Of a stretch of DNA of 64,000 nt, positions 48,602 through 57,964 are shown piece by piece (position 1 is the first letter of the stretch; each line of letters begins with the position of its first letter). Position numbers and translations under genes: made by a program. The stretch comes from Lichenibacterium ramalinae (GTDB taxonomy: Bacteria > Pseudomonadota > Alphaproteobacteria > Rhizobiales > Beijerinckiaceae): the NCBI RefSeq assembly GCF_004137085.1, contig NZ_QYBC01000013.1:1-64000 (forward strand), in the 5' to 3' direction. The notes under the pieces are model-generated. The model had not been told where the DNA came from. It ran no database searches and was given only the letters and a program-made list of their open reading frames with translations.

Positions 48602-49330
48602 ATGACACAGGACCGACCCCACGGGCTGGCGACCCTGCCGCGGCATCCCGCTACGGACGACCGCCCTCCCGCCGAAGCCGGCCGGGTCGCCGCCGTCCTC
48701 GTCGCCGCCGTCCTGGGCCGGCTCGCCGAAGCCGATCCCCATCCCAAGGCCGCCCTCGGCGTCGACGACCCCTATCGGCTGCTCGTCACGGTGCTGATGT
48801 CGGCGCAATCGACCGGCGCCACCGTGGGCCGCGTGGCCGACGCGCTCTTCGCCGTCGCCGCCACGCCCGCCGCCATGCTGGCCTTGGGCCGCGAGGGCGT
48901 CGCCGCCATCATCAAGCCGGTGGGGCTCGGCCTCAACAAGTCGCGCCACATCATCGCGCTCTCCGCCCTGCTGGTCGAGCGCTTCGGCGGCATCGTGCCG
49001 CGGACCTCGGCCGAACTGCAGACCCTGCCCGGCATCGGCCGCAAGACCGCCGACGTGACGGCCAACTTCGCCTTCGGCGAGCCCGTGATCGGCGTCGACA
49101 CCCACGTGTTCCGGGTGTCGAACCGCATCCCGCTGGCGCCCGGGCGGACGCCTGCGGCGGTGGCGGACGGGCTGAACGCCGCCGTGCCGGAGGCCTTCAA
49201 GGACGGCGCCCACATCTGGCTGTTCCGCCACGGGCGCGACACCTGCACGGCCCGGAGCCCGGCCTGCGGTCGCTGCAGGGTTGCCGACCTGTGCACCTGG
49301 CCCGGCAAGCCGGTCAGCTCCGCAACGTGA
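48602..49330 (+). CDS. nth: Endonuclease III
   Basis: The start at 48602 (MTQDRPHGLATLP) has TGGAG upstream. The 242-aa protein carries the HhH-GPD fold: 'LLVTVLMSAQSTGATVGRVADALF', 'LQTLPGIGRKTADVTANFAFG' (hairpin and catalytic Lys), 'GVDTHVFRVSNRI' (catalytic Asp), and a C-x6-C-x2-C-x5-C iron-sulfur cluster at the end. It removes oxidised pyrimidines in base excision repair. The tail overlaps the convergent transglycosylase gene by 17 nt. Confidence 0.95.
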   Translation: MTQDRPHGLATLPRHPATDDRPPAEAGRVAAVLVAAVLGRLAEADPHPKAALGVDDPYRLLVTVLMSAQSTGATVGRVADALFAVAATPAAMLALGREGVAAIIKPVGLGLNKSRHIIALSALLVERFGGIVPRTSAELQTLPGIGRKTADVTANFAFGEPVIGVDTHVFRVSNRIPLAPGRTPAAVADGLNAAVPEAFKDGAHIWLFRHGRDTCTARSPACGRCRVADLCTWPGKPVSSAT

Positions 49331-50183
49331 CGCAGGCGCCGCGCGCCGCCTGGATGCGGCGGCACAGCGCATCGGCCTCCTGGCGTGAGTTCGCCGGCAC
49401 CCGCACCCGATAGAAGGCCCTCGTGCCGCGCGTGCGCAGGCGCGTGCCGATCACCATGGGCCTGATGTCGCCGATGACGGCGGACAGGCTGGCGCGGGCG
49501 CGGGAGAAGGAGGCGAGGGCGAGGCTCTTCGAAAAGTTGCCGGCGAGCTGGACGCCCCAGGGCGCGAAGGGCGCCTCGGCCATGCGCGTCCCGCCGCGGC
49601 GCGGCGCCGTCCGCAGCGTGGCGGCGAGCTGGAGGCAGTTCTGCGGATCCACGGCGAGATCGCGGGTCGCGTGCGCCTTGGCATCCGCCGCCCAATCCTC
49701 CGCGCTGCGCCCGGTGATGCGCTCCACATAGTCGCGCGTCTCGAACGGCAGCCCGCCCCGTCCCGCCAGCCAGTCGGCGACGCGCCGCGGCCCGGCATTG
49801 TAGGCGGCGGCCGCGAGGCCGAGGTTGCCGAACCGCCCCGATAGTTCCGCCAGCAGCGCCGCCGAGGCCGGCACCGCCTTTTCGGGATCGAAGGGGTCGT
49901 CGAGGCCCCGCTCGGCCGCCGTGCCGGGCATGAACTGGGCGATGCCCTGCGCCCCCGCGGGGCTCGTGGCCTCCGCCCGGAAGGCCGATTCCTGCCAGAT
50001 GAGGCGGGTTAGGAAGCCGACCGGGAGCTTCTGGGCCTCGGCGGCCCCGGTGATGACGCGGCACAGCGCCTGCGCCACGGTCTCGCCGCCGGCGGGCGTG
50101 GGAGCGGCGCGGATCGGTTGCGGCGTCAGGAGCGCGGCGGCGCACAGGATGGCCGAGGCGGAACGGAAACAGCGAAACCGCAT
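49314..50183 (-). CDS. Lytic transglycosylase with C-terminal SPOR-like domain
   Basis: The start at 50183 (MRFRCFRSASAILCAAALLTPQPIRA) gives a signal peptide. The SLT domain has the catalytic Glu in 'LTRLIWQESAFRAEATSPAGAQGIAQFMPGTA' and 'GLAAAAYNAGPRRVADWL'. The C-terminal 75 residues ('WGVQLAGNFSKSLALASFSRARASL... FYRVRVPANSRQEADALCRRIQ') fit a SPOR domain that binds denuded septal glycan. It cleaves peptidoglycan in the periplasm. Confidence 0.9.
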   Translation of the reverse strand: MRFRCFRSASAILCAAALLTPQPIRAAPTPAGGETVAQALCRVITGAAEAQKLPVGFLTRLIWQESAFRAEATSPAGAQGIAQFMPGTAAERGLDDPFDPEKAVPASAALLAELSGRFGNLGLAAAAYNAGPRRVADWLAGRGGLPFETRDYVERITGRSAEDWAADAKAHATRDLAVDPQNCLQLAATLRTAPRRGGTRMAEAPFAPWGVQLAGNFSKSLALASFSRARASLSAVIGDIRPMVIGTRLRTRGTRAFYRVRVPANSRQEADALCRRIQAARGACVTLRS

Positions 50184-50667
50184 GCGGATCCGGACGCGAG
50201 ACGGGACGGAAAAGCCATGTCGCCGACCCGCTTGCGCGACCGGGGGTAGGCCTGCTTCTTTGCGACAAACCACCGACCGTGGTTGCCCGATCGACACGTC
50301 AGCCAGGCACAACCTGCGTTCAAACCACCGTGTCGTCAATGGAAAACCACCGTCGGGGCGCCGGGACCGGGGCGGTCCTGCTTCGATGCACACCGGCGAT
50401 GCTTCGAGGCACGATGTCGTCCCGGCGCGTGTCACGCCGTTGCTGACGCAGCCTGGTCCGGAAACCTGGTGGATCGGCGCCGACGCCACCGCGCTTCGCC
50501 CTCCGCTTGACAGGCCATGCCGGCAGTGCCCGCTTTCGCCGTGATAGGCATGGGGCTATACGCGTCGCATCGGCTCGCGGAGACGAGCCGTGCCGGGAGC
50601 AGGCGGCAGGGACGCGGCACCAAAGGTGCCGTGCCGGGAGCAGGCAGCAACTCCTCGGGCGTTCCCG
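50184..50667. other. Intergenic region without a supported gene
   Basis: The stretch holds three AACCACCG motifs near 50268, 50325 and 50345. The first is part of an inverted repeat AACCAC-CGACC-GTGGTT (50268-50284). At 50587-50607 and 50629-50649 the string GCCGTGCCGGGAGCAGGC is directly repeated around GCGGCACCAAAGGTGCCG, which can form the terminator of the minus-strand gene at 50668. No gene or clear promoter is seen. Confidence 0.45.
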
Positions 50668-51744
50668 TCAGGAGCCCTCGACCAGCCCGAGCCCCGGGCC
50701 TTCCTCGGTCTCGAAGTGGCGCAGCACGTCCCGGCGGTCGACGTCGGCGAGGCGGGCCGGGCGCCAGCGCGGGTCGCGGTCCTTGTCGACCACGGCGGCC
50801 CGAACGCCTTCGACGAAGTCGGGCCGGCGCGTGATGGAGCACGAGACGCGGAACTCCATCTCGAGGCAGGCTTCGAGCGACAGGCGGCCGGCGTCGCGCA
50901 GGGCCTGCAACGTCACCTTGAGGGAGGTCGGTGCATTGCCGGCGATCTCGGCCGCGGCGGCCCGGGCGTCTGGCTCGGGCGCGGCCTCGAGCGCCAGGAG
51001 GATATCCTCGACCGTGCCGCCCGCGTAGCAGCGGTCGATCCAGGGGCGCGCCGCGGCGAGGGGGCCGGGCGGGACGGCGACGGCCAGGGCGCGCAGGTGG
51101 GCCCCGGCGTCGTCCCCGTCCCGGCAGCGCGCCAGGGCGATGCGCAGGTCGTGCAGCCTGCCTCGCGGGACCGCGACGTCGGCGAGCCCGCAGAGCAGCG
51201 CATCCGCGGCGTCGAGCCGCCCGCCCGTCAGAGCCAGGTGCAGGCCGAGGTTGCCGGGCGCGCGGGCCAGGAGGTAGGTGCCGCCGACATCCGGCGCGAA
51301 GCCGATCTTCACCTCCGGCATGGCCAGCACCGACCGGTCCGTCACCAGCCGGTGCGACGCATGGGCGCCGAGCCCGATGCCCCCGCCCATGGTCATCCCG
51401 TCCATCACCGTCACGATCGGCTTGGGGTATCGGGCGATGCGGGCGTTCAGCCGGTATTCGGCGCGGAAGAAGGCCGTCAACAGCTCGTGGCGGCCGGATC
51501 GGGCGCCCTCGTAGAGCGCCCGGATGTCGCCGCCGGCGCAGAACGCCTTGTCGCCGGCCCCGTCGACCAGCAGCACGGCGACCTGGGGGTCGGGCTCCCA
51601 CGCATCGAGCGCGGCGTCGATCGCCTCGACCATCTCCAGCGTCAGGGCATTGTAGGCGGCGGGACGGTTCAGCGTCACGTGGCCCAGCGCGCCCTCGCGC
51701 CGCACGATGACCTCGGGCCTCGCCGACCCTTGGACGTCGCTCAT
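50668..51744 (-). CDS. Enoyl-CoA hydratase/isomerase family, 3-hydroxyisobutyryl-CoA hydrolase-like
   Basis: The start at 51744 (MSDVQGSARPEVIV) has a strong GGGAGGG site. The 358-aa protein has the crotonase oxyanion loop 'AFCAGGDIRALYEGARSGRHELLTAFFRAEYRLNARIARYPKPIVTVMDGMTMGGGIGLG' (in parts), 'MPEVKIGFAPDVGGTYLLARAPG' with the catalytic Glu, and the HIBCH C-terminal 'TSLKVTLQALRDAGRLSLEACLEMEFR' and 'DFVEGVRAAVVDKDRDPRW'. It probably releases 3-hydroxyisobutyrate from its CoA ester in valine breakdown, feeding the dehydrogenase encoded at 39245. Confidence 0.88.
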   Translation of the reverse strand: MSDVQGSARPEVIVRREGALGHVTLNRPAAYNALTLEMVEAIDAALDAWEPDPQVAVLLVDGAGDKAFCAGGDIRALYEGARSGRHELLTAFFRAEYRLNARIARYPKPIVTVMDGMTMGGGIGLGAHASHRLVTDRSVLAMPEVKIGFAPDVGGTYLLARAPGNLGLHLALTGGRLDAADALLCGLADVAVPRGRLHDLRIALARCRDGDDAGAHLRALAVAVPPGPLAAARPWIDRCYAGGTVEDILLALEAAPEPDARAAAAEIAGNAPTSLKVTLQALRDAGRLSLEACLEMEFRVSCSITRRPDFVEGVRAAVVDKDRDPRWRPARLADVDRRDVLRHFETEEGPGLGLVEGS

Positions 51745-51874
51745 CGGGTCCCTCCCGTCCTGCCGGCCGCTCCCGTCGCGGCCCCTCGGCCGGGTCCGGC
51801 GGGACGGAGCCCCTGCCGCCATCCTGGAGCGAGCATGCCATCGCGGCGGCGCGGCGTCGACAGGCAACCCCGGG

Positions 51875-52639
51875 TCATCGCCGGGCCGGTGCCGCGGCGG
51901 CTGTCGTCAGGATGGCGGCCGTGACCGGGGCGGCGATGCTGACCTGGCGCCCGTCGACCTTCCAGAACCCGACCGTGACGGCGAAGGCCTCGACGGCGCC
52001 GTCGGCGCCGGTCGCCAGCAGCGGCGCGCCGCTATCGCCATGCGCGATCAGGCAGTCGTGGGCCAGGACGCCGCCGGCAGCCGCGGGGCCGAGCAGACGA
52101 CAGTGCCGGTCGGCCGTCATGAGGTAGGCGCGGTCCTGCGCGAAGCCGCCGATCTCGATGGCGGTGCCGGCCGGGGGCACGGTCTTGGCGAGCGCGATGG
52201 GGCGGAGCGCGGCCGGGAGCGGCTCGGCCAGCATGAGGACGGCCCAGTCGGACGACGCCGTGCGTGCCTCGTCGGCCGGATCGTAGCCCGGCCCGATCGC
52301 GAAGCCCGAGACGCGGGCGTGGATGCGGTAGTCCCCCCGCGCGTAGCCGAGCAGGAAGTGGATGGAATCGGGCTGCAGGAAGCGATGGGTGCGGAAAGCA
52401 TAGAGGCAGTGGGCCGCCGTCAGCACCCGGTCGGGCGCGATGGCGGCGGCCGTGCAGGCGCCTCCGATGGAGTTGAACAGCTTGCCCACCGCCGACCACG
52501 GATAGGCGTCGGCATCCACCAGTTCGTGGTGGCCGGTGCCCGGCGGCGGCGGATCGGCCTCGGCGCGGACGGGGGCGAGGGCCAGGATCAGCGCCGCCGC
52601 CGCGGCCCGCCGCGGCCCCCACTTATGCATCGCTCCCAA
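51875..52639 (-). CDS. Secreted trypsin-like serine protease
   Basis: The 254-aa protein has a signal peptide ('RRAAAAALILALAPVRAEA'). The S1 triad is present: His in 'RVLTAAHCLYAF', Asp in 'ASSDWAVLMLAEPL' and Ser in 'IAHGDSGAPLLA'. Cysteines near the His site fit disulphides. It is exported, with unknown target. ATG 52630 (fourth codon) is an equally possible start. The 52640-53011 stretch upstream is intergenic and contains the mucR leader. Confidence 0.88.
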   Translation of the reverse strand: MGAMHKWGPRRAAAAALILALAPVRAEADPPPPGTGHHELVDADAYPWSAVGKLFNSIGGACTAAAIAPDRVLTAAHCLYAFRTHRFLQPDSIHFLLGYARGDYRIHARVSGFAIGPGYDPADEARTASSDWAVLMLAEPLPAALRPIALAKTVPPAGTAIEIGGFAQDRAYLMTADRHCRLLGPAAAGGVLAHDCLIAHGDSGAPLLATGADGAVEAFAVTVGFWKVDGRQVSIAAPVTAAILTTAAAAPARR

Positions 52640-53011
52640 AGCCGACCCGTCCTCTGCGCTTGCGTGCCCCCCTATAGCAGTCTTCCGGCGCGGGCGTGCG
52701 AGGCTCGCGGCGCCGGCGCGCCACGCCCTCGACCTCCGTCGGCGACCTGCGACCCTTCGATTGCCCGAATCAGCCCATCGGCGATGCTGCGATGCACGGG
52801 TGGCGGTGCCGCGATACTGTTGGAATGGACCATCTCAAGGCATCGTGCAGCTGTTCAGGGCCGTGTTGATCCGCGTCATGCTCCGTCCGAGCTCGAAAGC
52901 GCGCAGTCCACCCCTGTTTTTTCTGTCACCGGCCGCATTGACGCGCGACACGTCTTGCCTTGGCGAAAGAAGCGCTCTACTTCCCAGGAAAGAGCAGGAG
53001 AGATGAAGTTT
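52640..53011. other. Intergenic region upstream of mucR
   Basis: No gene is supported. The region is slightly AT-richer near 52915-52925 (a CCCCTGTTTTTTCTGTC run) and contains the AGGAG ribosome site of mucR at 52996-53000. MucR proteins often bind their own AT-rich promoter, so that tract is a possible site, but I see no clear inverted repeat. Confidence 0.4.
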
Positions 53012-53572
53012 ATGTCCGACACGCAACCTGATATCAACGTCGTCGAGATGGCGGCTGAAATCGTCTCGGCCTATGTGCGCAACAACTCGGTCCCGGTGAG
53101 CGAGTTGCCGATGCTGCTGCAATCGGTGCACGATTCGCTCGGCAACATCCTGAACGGATCCAGGCCGGAAGCCGTGAAGGAGCCGCCGCAGCCGAAAGTC
53201 CCGGTGAAGAAGTCGGTGACAAACGACTACATCGTCTGCCTCGAGGACGGAAAGCGCTTCAAGTCGCTGAAGCGGCATCTCCACTCGGAGCACGGCCTGT
53301 CGCCGCAAGAATATCGCGAAAAGTGGGGCCTGGCGAAGGACTACCCGATGGTGGCGCCGGCCTATGCCGATGCGCGCTCCAACCTCGCCAAGACCATGGG
53401 CCTCGGCCGCAAGGCCGGCCCGACCCCCGACGTGATGGACGCCGAACCCGACGCCGTCGAGGATGCGGCCCCGGAACCCGTGAAGGCGGCCGAGGAGCCC
53501 GCACCGGAGCCCGCAGCCCCCGAGCCCGCCAAGAAGGCGCGCCGCGGCCGCGCCAAGGCGACCGCCGGCTGA
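53012..53572 (+). CDS. mucR: Ros/MucR-family zinc-finger transcription regulator
   Basis: The start at 53012 (MSDTQPDINVVEM) is preferred because AGGAG lies 11 nt upstream but only 2 nt before ATG 53003. The 186-aa protein has the N-terminal oligomerisation segment 'VEMAAEIVSAYVRNNSVPVSELPMLLQSVHDSL'. The Ros-type finger follows ('YIVCLEDGKRFKSLKRHLHSEHGLSPQEYREKWGL'), then a long Pro/Ala/Glu tail ending in basic 'KKARRGRAKA'. MucR silences exopolysaccharide and motility genes as an H-NS-like protein. ugd next door is a plausible functional neighbour. Confidence 0.93.
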   Translation: MSDTQPDINVVEMAAEIVSAYVRNNSVPVSELPMLLQSVHDSLGNILNGSRPEAVKEPPQPKVPVKKSVTNDYIVCLEDGKRFKSLKRHLHSEHGLSPQEYREKWGLAKDYPMVAPAYADARSNLAKTMGLGRKAGPTPDVMDAEPDAVEDAAPEPVKAAEEPAPEPAAPEPAKKARRGRAKATAG

Positions 53573-53720
53573 GAGTCCGTCGAGGAGAACCCTTTCCCCC
53601 GGAGACGACGAGAAAGCTCTCGACGTCGTCGGAGGGCGTTGGGGCACGCGTTCGATAGCGTTGCGGGCACCGAGGCCAAGGCCACCGCCGGCCCCGCCAT
53701 CGTGCCCGGGCGCCGACCTT

Positions 53721-53738
53721 GCCGGGCTTCGGCCCGGC
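53721..53738. terminator. UUCG hairpin between convergent mucR and ugd
   Basis: GCCGGGC-TTCG-GCCCGGC is nested in a longer GGCGCCG/CGGCGCC pairing. There is no T-tract, so terminator function is inferred. Confidence 0.5.
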
Positions 53739-53751
53739 GCCCCGCAAAGCC

Positions 53752-55059
53752 TCAGGCGGTGCGGCCGATGCCGACGTGGACGAAGCCGTGCCGGGCCGCT
53801 TCCTCGCGCGGATAGATGTTGCGGAGATCGACCAGCACGGCGGCCTTCAGCAGCGACTTGAGGCGGCTCATGTCGAGCGCCCTGAACGCGTCCCATTCCG
53901 TCACGATGACGAGCGCGTCGGCGCCGTCGGCACAGTCGTAGGCGTCCGACGCGAAGATGACGTCGTCGAGCATGCGCCGTGCCACCTCCATGCCTTCGGG
54001 ATCGTAGGCGCGCACGCGCGCGCCGGCGTCCTTAAGGGCCGCGATGAGGCTGAGCGAGGGCGCATCGCGCATGTCGTCGGTGTTGGGCTTGAACGTCAGA
54101 CCCAGCACCGCGACCGTCTTGCCGCGCAGGCTGCCGCCACAGGCCGCCAGCACCTTCTTGGCCATGGACCGCTTGCGCTGGTCGTTCACGGCCGCGACCG
54201 TCTCGACGATGCGGACCGAGGCGCCATGGTCCTGCCCGGTCTTGATCAGCGCCATCGTGTCCTTGGGGAAGCAGGAACCGCCGTAGCCGGGGCCGGCATG
54301 CAGGAACTTCGAGCCGATGCGGTTGTCGAGGCCGATGCCGCGCGCCACCTGCTGCACGTCCGCCCCCACCTTCTCGCACAGGTCGGCGATCTCGTTGATG
54401 AAGGTGATCTTGGTCGCCAGGAAGGCGTTGGCGGCGTATTTCGTCAGCTCGGCCGTGCGGCGCGACGTCCACAGGATGGGCGCCTGGTTCAGGTAGAGCG
54501 GGCGGTAGAGTTCCTGCATGACGGCACGGGCGCGGTCGTCCTCGATGCCGAGGACGATGCGGTCGGGACGCTTGAAGTCCACGATGGCGGCGCCTTCGCG
54601 CAGGAACTCGGGGTTGGACGCCACCGAAACGTCGGCGTCGGGCCGCGCCTCGCGGATGATGCGCTCGACCTCGTCGCCGGTGCCCACCGGCACGGTGGAT
54701 TTGGTGACGACGACGGTGTGGCCCTGGAGGGCGCCGGCGATCTCGCGGGCCGCGCCGTAGACGTAGGACAGGTCGGCATGGCCGTCCCCCCGCCGCGAGG
54801 GCGTCCCGACCGCGATCAGCACGACTTCGGCGGCCGACACGGCCGAGGCGAGATCGGTCGTGAAGGACAGGCGTCCGGCGCGGACGTTGGAGGCGACGAG
54901 GTCGCCGAGCCCCGGCTCGTAGATCGGCATCTCGCCGCGCAGCAGCATGGCGATCTTGGCGGGATCGTTGTCGACCGCCGTCACGGCATGGCCGAAGTCC
55001 GCGAAGCATGCGCCCGAAACGAGGCCCACATAGCCCGAGCCGATGATGGCGATGCGCAT
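53752..55059 (-). CDS. ugd: UDP-glucose 6-dehydrogenase
   Basis: The 435-aa protein opens 'MRIAIIGSGYVGLVSGACFADFGHAVTAVD' (NAD motif). It has 'TKSTVPVGTGDEVERIIR', 'VASNPEFLREGAAI', Lys in 'AELTKYAANAFLATKITFINEIADLCEK', the active-site Cys in 'GPGYGGSCFPKDTMALI' and 'LGLTFKPNTDDMRDAPSL'. It makes UDP-glucuronate for surface polysaccharides. ATG 55059 is used; ATG 55068 adds three residues. It sits between mucR and an interrupted glycosyltransferase gene, all fitting exopolysaccharide metabolism. Confidence 0.96.
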   Translation of the reverse strand: MRIAIIGSGYVGLVSGACFADFGHAVTAVDNDPAKIAMLLRGEMPIYEPGLGDLVASNVRAGRLSFTTDLASAVSAAEVVLIAVGTPSRRGDGHADLSYVYGAAREIAGALQGHTVVVTKSTVPVGTGDEVERIIREARPDADVSVASNPEFLREGAAIVDFKRPDRIVLGIEDDRARAVMQELYRPLYLNQAPILWTSRRTAELTKYAANAFLATKITFINEIADLCEKVGADVQQVARGIGLDNRIGSKFLHAGPGYGGSCFPKDTMALIKTGQDHGASVRIVETVAAVNDQRKRSMAKKVLAACGGSLRGKTVAVLGLTFKPNTDDMRDAPSLSLIAALKDAGARVRAYDPEGMEVARRMLDDVIFASDAYDCADGADALVIVTEWDAFRALDMSRLKSLLKAAVLVDLRNIYPREEAARHGFVHVGIGRTA

Positions 55060-55165
55060 ACTGATCATCCCGTGGGACCGTCGCTCGGGACCGTGACGCC
55101 ACGGCGGCCACGCAACCGGCACGCCGCCAAGCTTAACCATTCAGTCCCGGGGCGGCAAGGCGACG

Positions 55166-55235
55166 GGCTTCCCCCAACGTAAGCGGGGGCGCTCCCGCCT
55201 TCGGTGACGGCGCTCCGGCCTACGTCGGGGAAGCC
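55166..55235. other. Imperfect inverted repeat upstream of ugd
   Basis: GGGCTTCCCCCAACGTAAGC (55165-55184) is nearly complementary to 55218-55235. It lies in the 55060-55332 intergenic gap, downstream of the RhuM gene in its reading direction, and may terminate it. Confidence 0.45.
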
Positions 55236-55332
55236 GTGCTATCGGCTTGCAATCGCTGGGAAGTTCTTTCCCGAACGCCCGAACGGCCACGGCCGCGCAT
55301 GGCTGCCATCAGGCGTCCAGCCTCGCTCCGCG

Positions 55333-56319
55333 TCAGTGGCGCGCGAGGCGGCGGCGGACCGGGTCGTCGCGCAGGATGAAGCGGGCATATTCGGCGCCGG
55401 CGTGCCGAAGGGCCCGGTCGCGGTGCACGTCCTTGTGGCCGGGCAGCACGGGGAAGTCGTCGAGCCGGAGCAGCCCGTCGAGCTTGTCCGACAGGTCCCG
55501 CATCGTCATGGTCCGGCCCCGCGCCGCCTGCCCCTGGACGTAGAGCAGGAACTGCTCGCACAGCACGTGGAGCGCGTAGAGCTCGTCGCGGTCGAGGTAG
55601 TTGGCGGCGATGCGCGCCTCGTCGACGCTGGGCTGCTCACCGGCGATGCGCTGCAGCCCCATGTTGGGGGCATCGTGATCGGCCCGCGCCAGGATGACGT
55701 CCGACGGCGTATGGCCCGTCACCGCATAGACGAACTTGGCCTGCAGCGCCTCGTTGAAGCGCCGCGCGTCCGGGGCGGCGGCGTCGTGGTCGGTCGCGGC
55801 CTGCCGGAAGAAGGCCCGCACGGTCTCGTAGATGTTGGTCTCCTGCGCCCGCAGCCCGCGCAGCCGCGCCGCCAGCCTGTCGGCCGCGGCGGGGTCGTCG
55901 CGCAGCCGCGGCTCGTTCAGGGCATAGCCGTCGACGGCCGTGGCCCGGAGCATCTGGGTGGCCCAGCGCCGGAAGGCCGCCGCCTTGGCCGAACTCAGCC
56001 GGTAGCCCACGCACAGGATCGTATCGAGATCGTGCAGCGTCCCGGTCGCGGCGCTGCCGGGGCGCTGCGTGCCGAGCGCGCCCTCGCCCGCCAGCACGGC
56101 GAGCTCCTTCGAGACGGTGGCGGCCGCGACGCCGAAGAGTTCCGCCATCTCGGCCTGCGTGGCCCAGATCGTGTCGGCCCCGAGATCGACGCGCAGGTCC
56201 AGCGGCCGGTCGCGCGGGCCGAACCGCACGAACTCGAAGGCGAGCTGTTCGACATCGGGGGAGGCCGGGCGGCGGCTGCGCCCGGCGGGCGGCTCGGAAG
56301 GGGAACGCGGCTTCGGCAT
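55333..56319 (-). CDS. RhuM-family protein
   Basis: The 328-aa protein matches the RhuM/virulence-protein pattern: 'RVDLGADTIWATQAEMAELFGVAAATVSKELAVLAGEG' (HTH), 'VGYRLSSAKAAAFRRWATQMLRATAVDGYALNE', 'LRAQETNIYETVRAFFRQAATDHDA' and 'AKFVYAVTGHTPSDVILARADHDAPNMGLQ'. A C-terminal helical domain ends 'DVHRDRALRHAGAEYARFIL'. The biochemical role is unknown; homologues lie in islands and beside defence or toxin genes. It overlaps nothing and follows the glycosyltransferase fragment by 32 nt. Confidence 0.85.
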   Translation of the reverse strand: MPKPRSPSEPPAGRSRRPASPDVEQLAFEFVRFGPRDRPLDLRVDLGADTIWATQAEMAELFGVAAATVSKELAVLAGEGALGTQRPGSAATGTLHDLDTILCVGYRLSSAKAAAFRRWATQMLRATAVDGYALNEPRLRDDPAAADRLAARLRGLRAQETNIYETVRAFFRQAATDHDAAAPDARRFNEALQAKFVYAVTGHTPSDVILARADHDAPNMGLQRIAGEQPSVDEARIAANYLDRDELYALHVLCEQFLLYVQGQAARGRTMTMRDLSDKLDGLLRLDDFPVLPGHKDVHRDRALRHAGAEYARFILRDDPVRRRLARH

Positions 56320-56351
56320 GGCGACCGGTCTCGTCGGCGGTTGAATCACCG

Positions 56352-57443
56352 TCAACGCGCAGGCCGGCCCTGGTTCCGCACCGTCGCCGGCACCGTCCGG
56401 CCCGGATCCCGCCGCAGGGCGAGGCCGTGCTCGGTCTTGTTCCAGCCCTGCGGGTCGCGCAGCAGCTCGAACAGGGCTCGCCAGGCCGCGGCCGAGACGA
56501 GCAGCAAGTAGAGGGGGAGGGTCGCCAGCCAGGGCACCAGGTCCGGCCGGCCCATGCGACGGGCCCCCGCCACGCCCGGCCACAGCGCCGCCAGCACGCC
56601 ACCGGCCAACAGGGCCGCGCTCGCCGCGACGAAGAACCACCAGGCGGCAGTCTCGGGCCGGAACGCGAGGCCCCACCAGGCTTCGGCGGCGGCGAGCGCC
56701 AGGAGCGGCGCCCCGAGCAGGCAGCTGAGCACGGTGCCGCAGAGCGAGACCGCCACCGACAGGCCGCCCCGACACCCGAGGTCGCGGAACAGCCGCACCG
56801 GATGGCGGCCGTGGACGATCAGCGTCACCATCCAGCCCTTGAGCCAGCGGGCCCGCTGGGGCATCCAGCGCGCCACCGTGAGCGGGGCTTCCTCGAACGT
56901 GTCGGAATCGAGCGAACCGAGACGGAAGCCGAAGCGCGCCAGGCGATAGCCGAGGTCGATGTCCTCGGTGACGTTCCAGGCGTCCCACAGGCCGACGTGG
57001 CGCAGGGCCGCAGCGCGGAAATGGTTGGAGGTTCCGCCGAGCGGCACCGGCAGGCCCAGCGCGGACAGCCCCGGCTTCACGCAGTGAAACAGCGCCGCAT
57101 AGTCGAGGGCGAACATGCGGGTGATCCAGGCGTCGTCGGCGTGGTCGATCGTCAGGCGGGCCTGCAGGCAGGCGAGGTCGTCGCCCGCGGCCGCGAACCG
57201 CGCGGCGGCCGCCCGGAGTTGGCCGGGGTCGGGCCGGTCCTCCGCGTCGAACACCACCACGAGCGCGCCGCGGGCGGTCTCGAGCGCGGCATTCAGCGCA
57301 CACGGCTTGGTGCGCGGTCGGCCGTCGCCGAGGACGACGACGTCGTAGGGGAGCGGCAGGTCCAGCCGCGCCGCCGCCGCCACCGTGGCGGCGTCGCAGG
57401 CTTCCAGCATGATCTTGATGTCGAGCTTGGCGCGGGGATAGTC
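56352..57443 (-). pseudogene. C-terminal part of interrupted processive glycosyltransferase (GT2)
   Basis: This fragment continues the frame of 62489-63387 after the transposon. It starts '(DYP)RAKLDIKIMLEACDAATVAA' and contains the DxD-like 'VVVFDAEDRPDPGQL', 'VTEDIDLGYRLARFGF' (ED), 'APLTVARWMPQRARWLKGWM' (QxxRW), then three to four hydrophobic segments. These are the marks of a membrane processive glycosyltransferase. It still has an internal ATG at 57410, but without the N-terminal half it is unlikely to work. The 8-bp target copy is 57436-57443. Confidence 0.85.
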
Positions 57444-57449
57444 GCGGCC

Positions 57450-57740
57450 TTATGTAGGAAACGCAACATTTGCCATCGTCGATGGTGACGTTTCCTCGTT
57501 GCGAGCGTCCATCATCATCCCGGTTCCTCGATCGCCATCGCTGAGGAATCGAACACCGAATGTCTCAAAGGCCTCGCGCACGGCTGCGTAAGCTTTACCC
57601 GACACCGGTTGTGAGGTCTTCATCTCCAGTCGCTTCACCGTCGACACCGACAAGCCGGCTGCCCGTGCGAGGTCCAACATGGACCAGTCGAGCATGCCTC
57701 GCGCACCACGGATCTGGCCCGGCGAAAGCGTATCAGCCAT
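57450..57740 (-). CDS. XRE-type HTH regulator (transposon passenger)
   Basis: The 96-aa protein has a Cro/C1 HTH: 'QIRGARGMLDWSMLDLARAAGLSVSTVKRLEMKTSQPVSGKAYAAVREAFETFGVRFL'. This plan, with a VRFL end, is common in short antitoxin-like regulators of mobile elements. The last codons run into the left terminal inverted repeat, so the gene ends at the very edge of the element. AGAGGA lies about 11 nt upstream of the ATG. Function in the element (repression of passengers or transposase) is inferred. Confidence 0.8.
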   Translation of the reverse strand: MADTLSPGQIRGARGMLDWSMLDLARAAGLSVSTVKRLEMKTSQPVSGKAYAAVREAFETFGVRFLSDGDRGTGMMMDARNEETSPSTMANVAFPT

Positions 57741-57964
57741 GAGCGAAGGTCCTCTCCTCGCCCGATAGTTTTTACGGGCGATGCACGGATTTACACGACG
57801 CTTGTGTGGTATGCAATTCCGTCATCTCGACCTTATCGCATCTTGAATTTCGTTCCGGATCAATTTCTGTCGAAGCCGGGTTAAGTCTCTATCGCCATTC
57901 AACCCCATGGCTTTCGGCGACTGAGGGACGCTTGCACCCTTGCCACAAAGGCTGGAGGCGCAGC

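Noticed and set aside
48391-48747. Minus-strand protein containing two 'PVHPW' segments over the RNA candidate
   Set aside because: No ribosome site, overlaps the start of nth, and the repeated string is better explained as identical hairpin loops of an RNA with a promoter and terminator on the plus strand.
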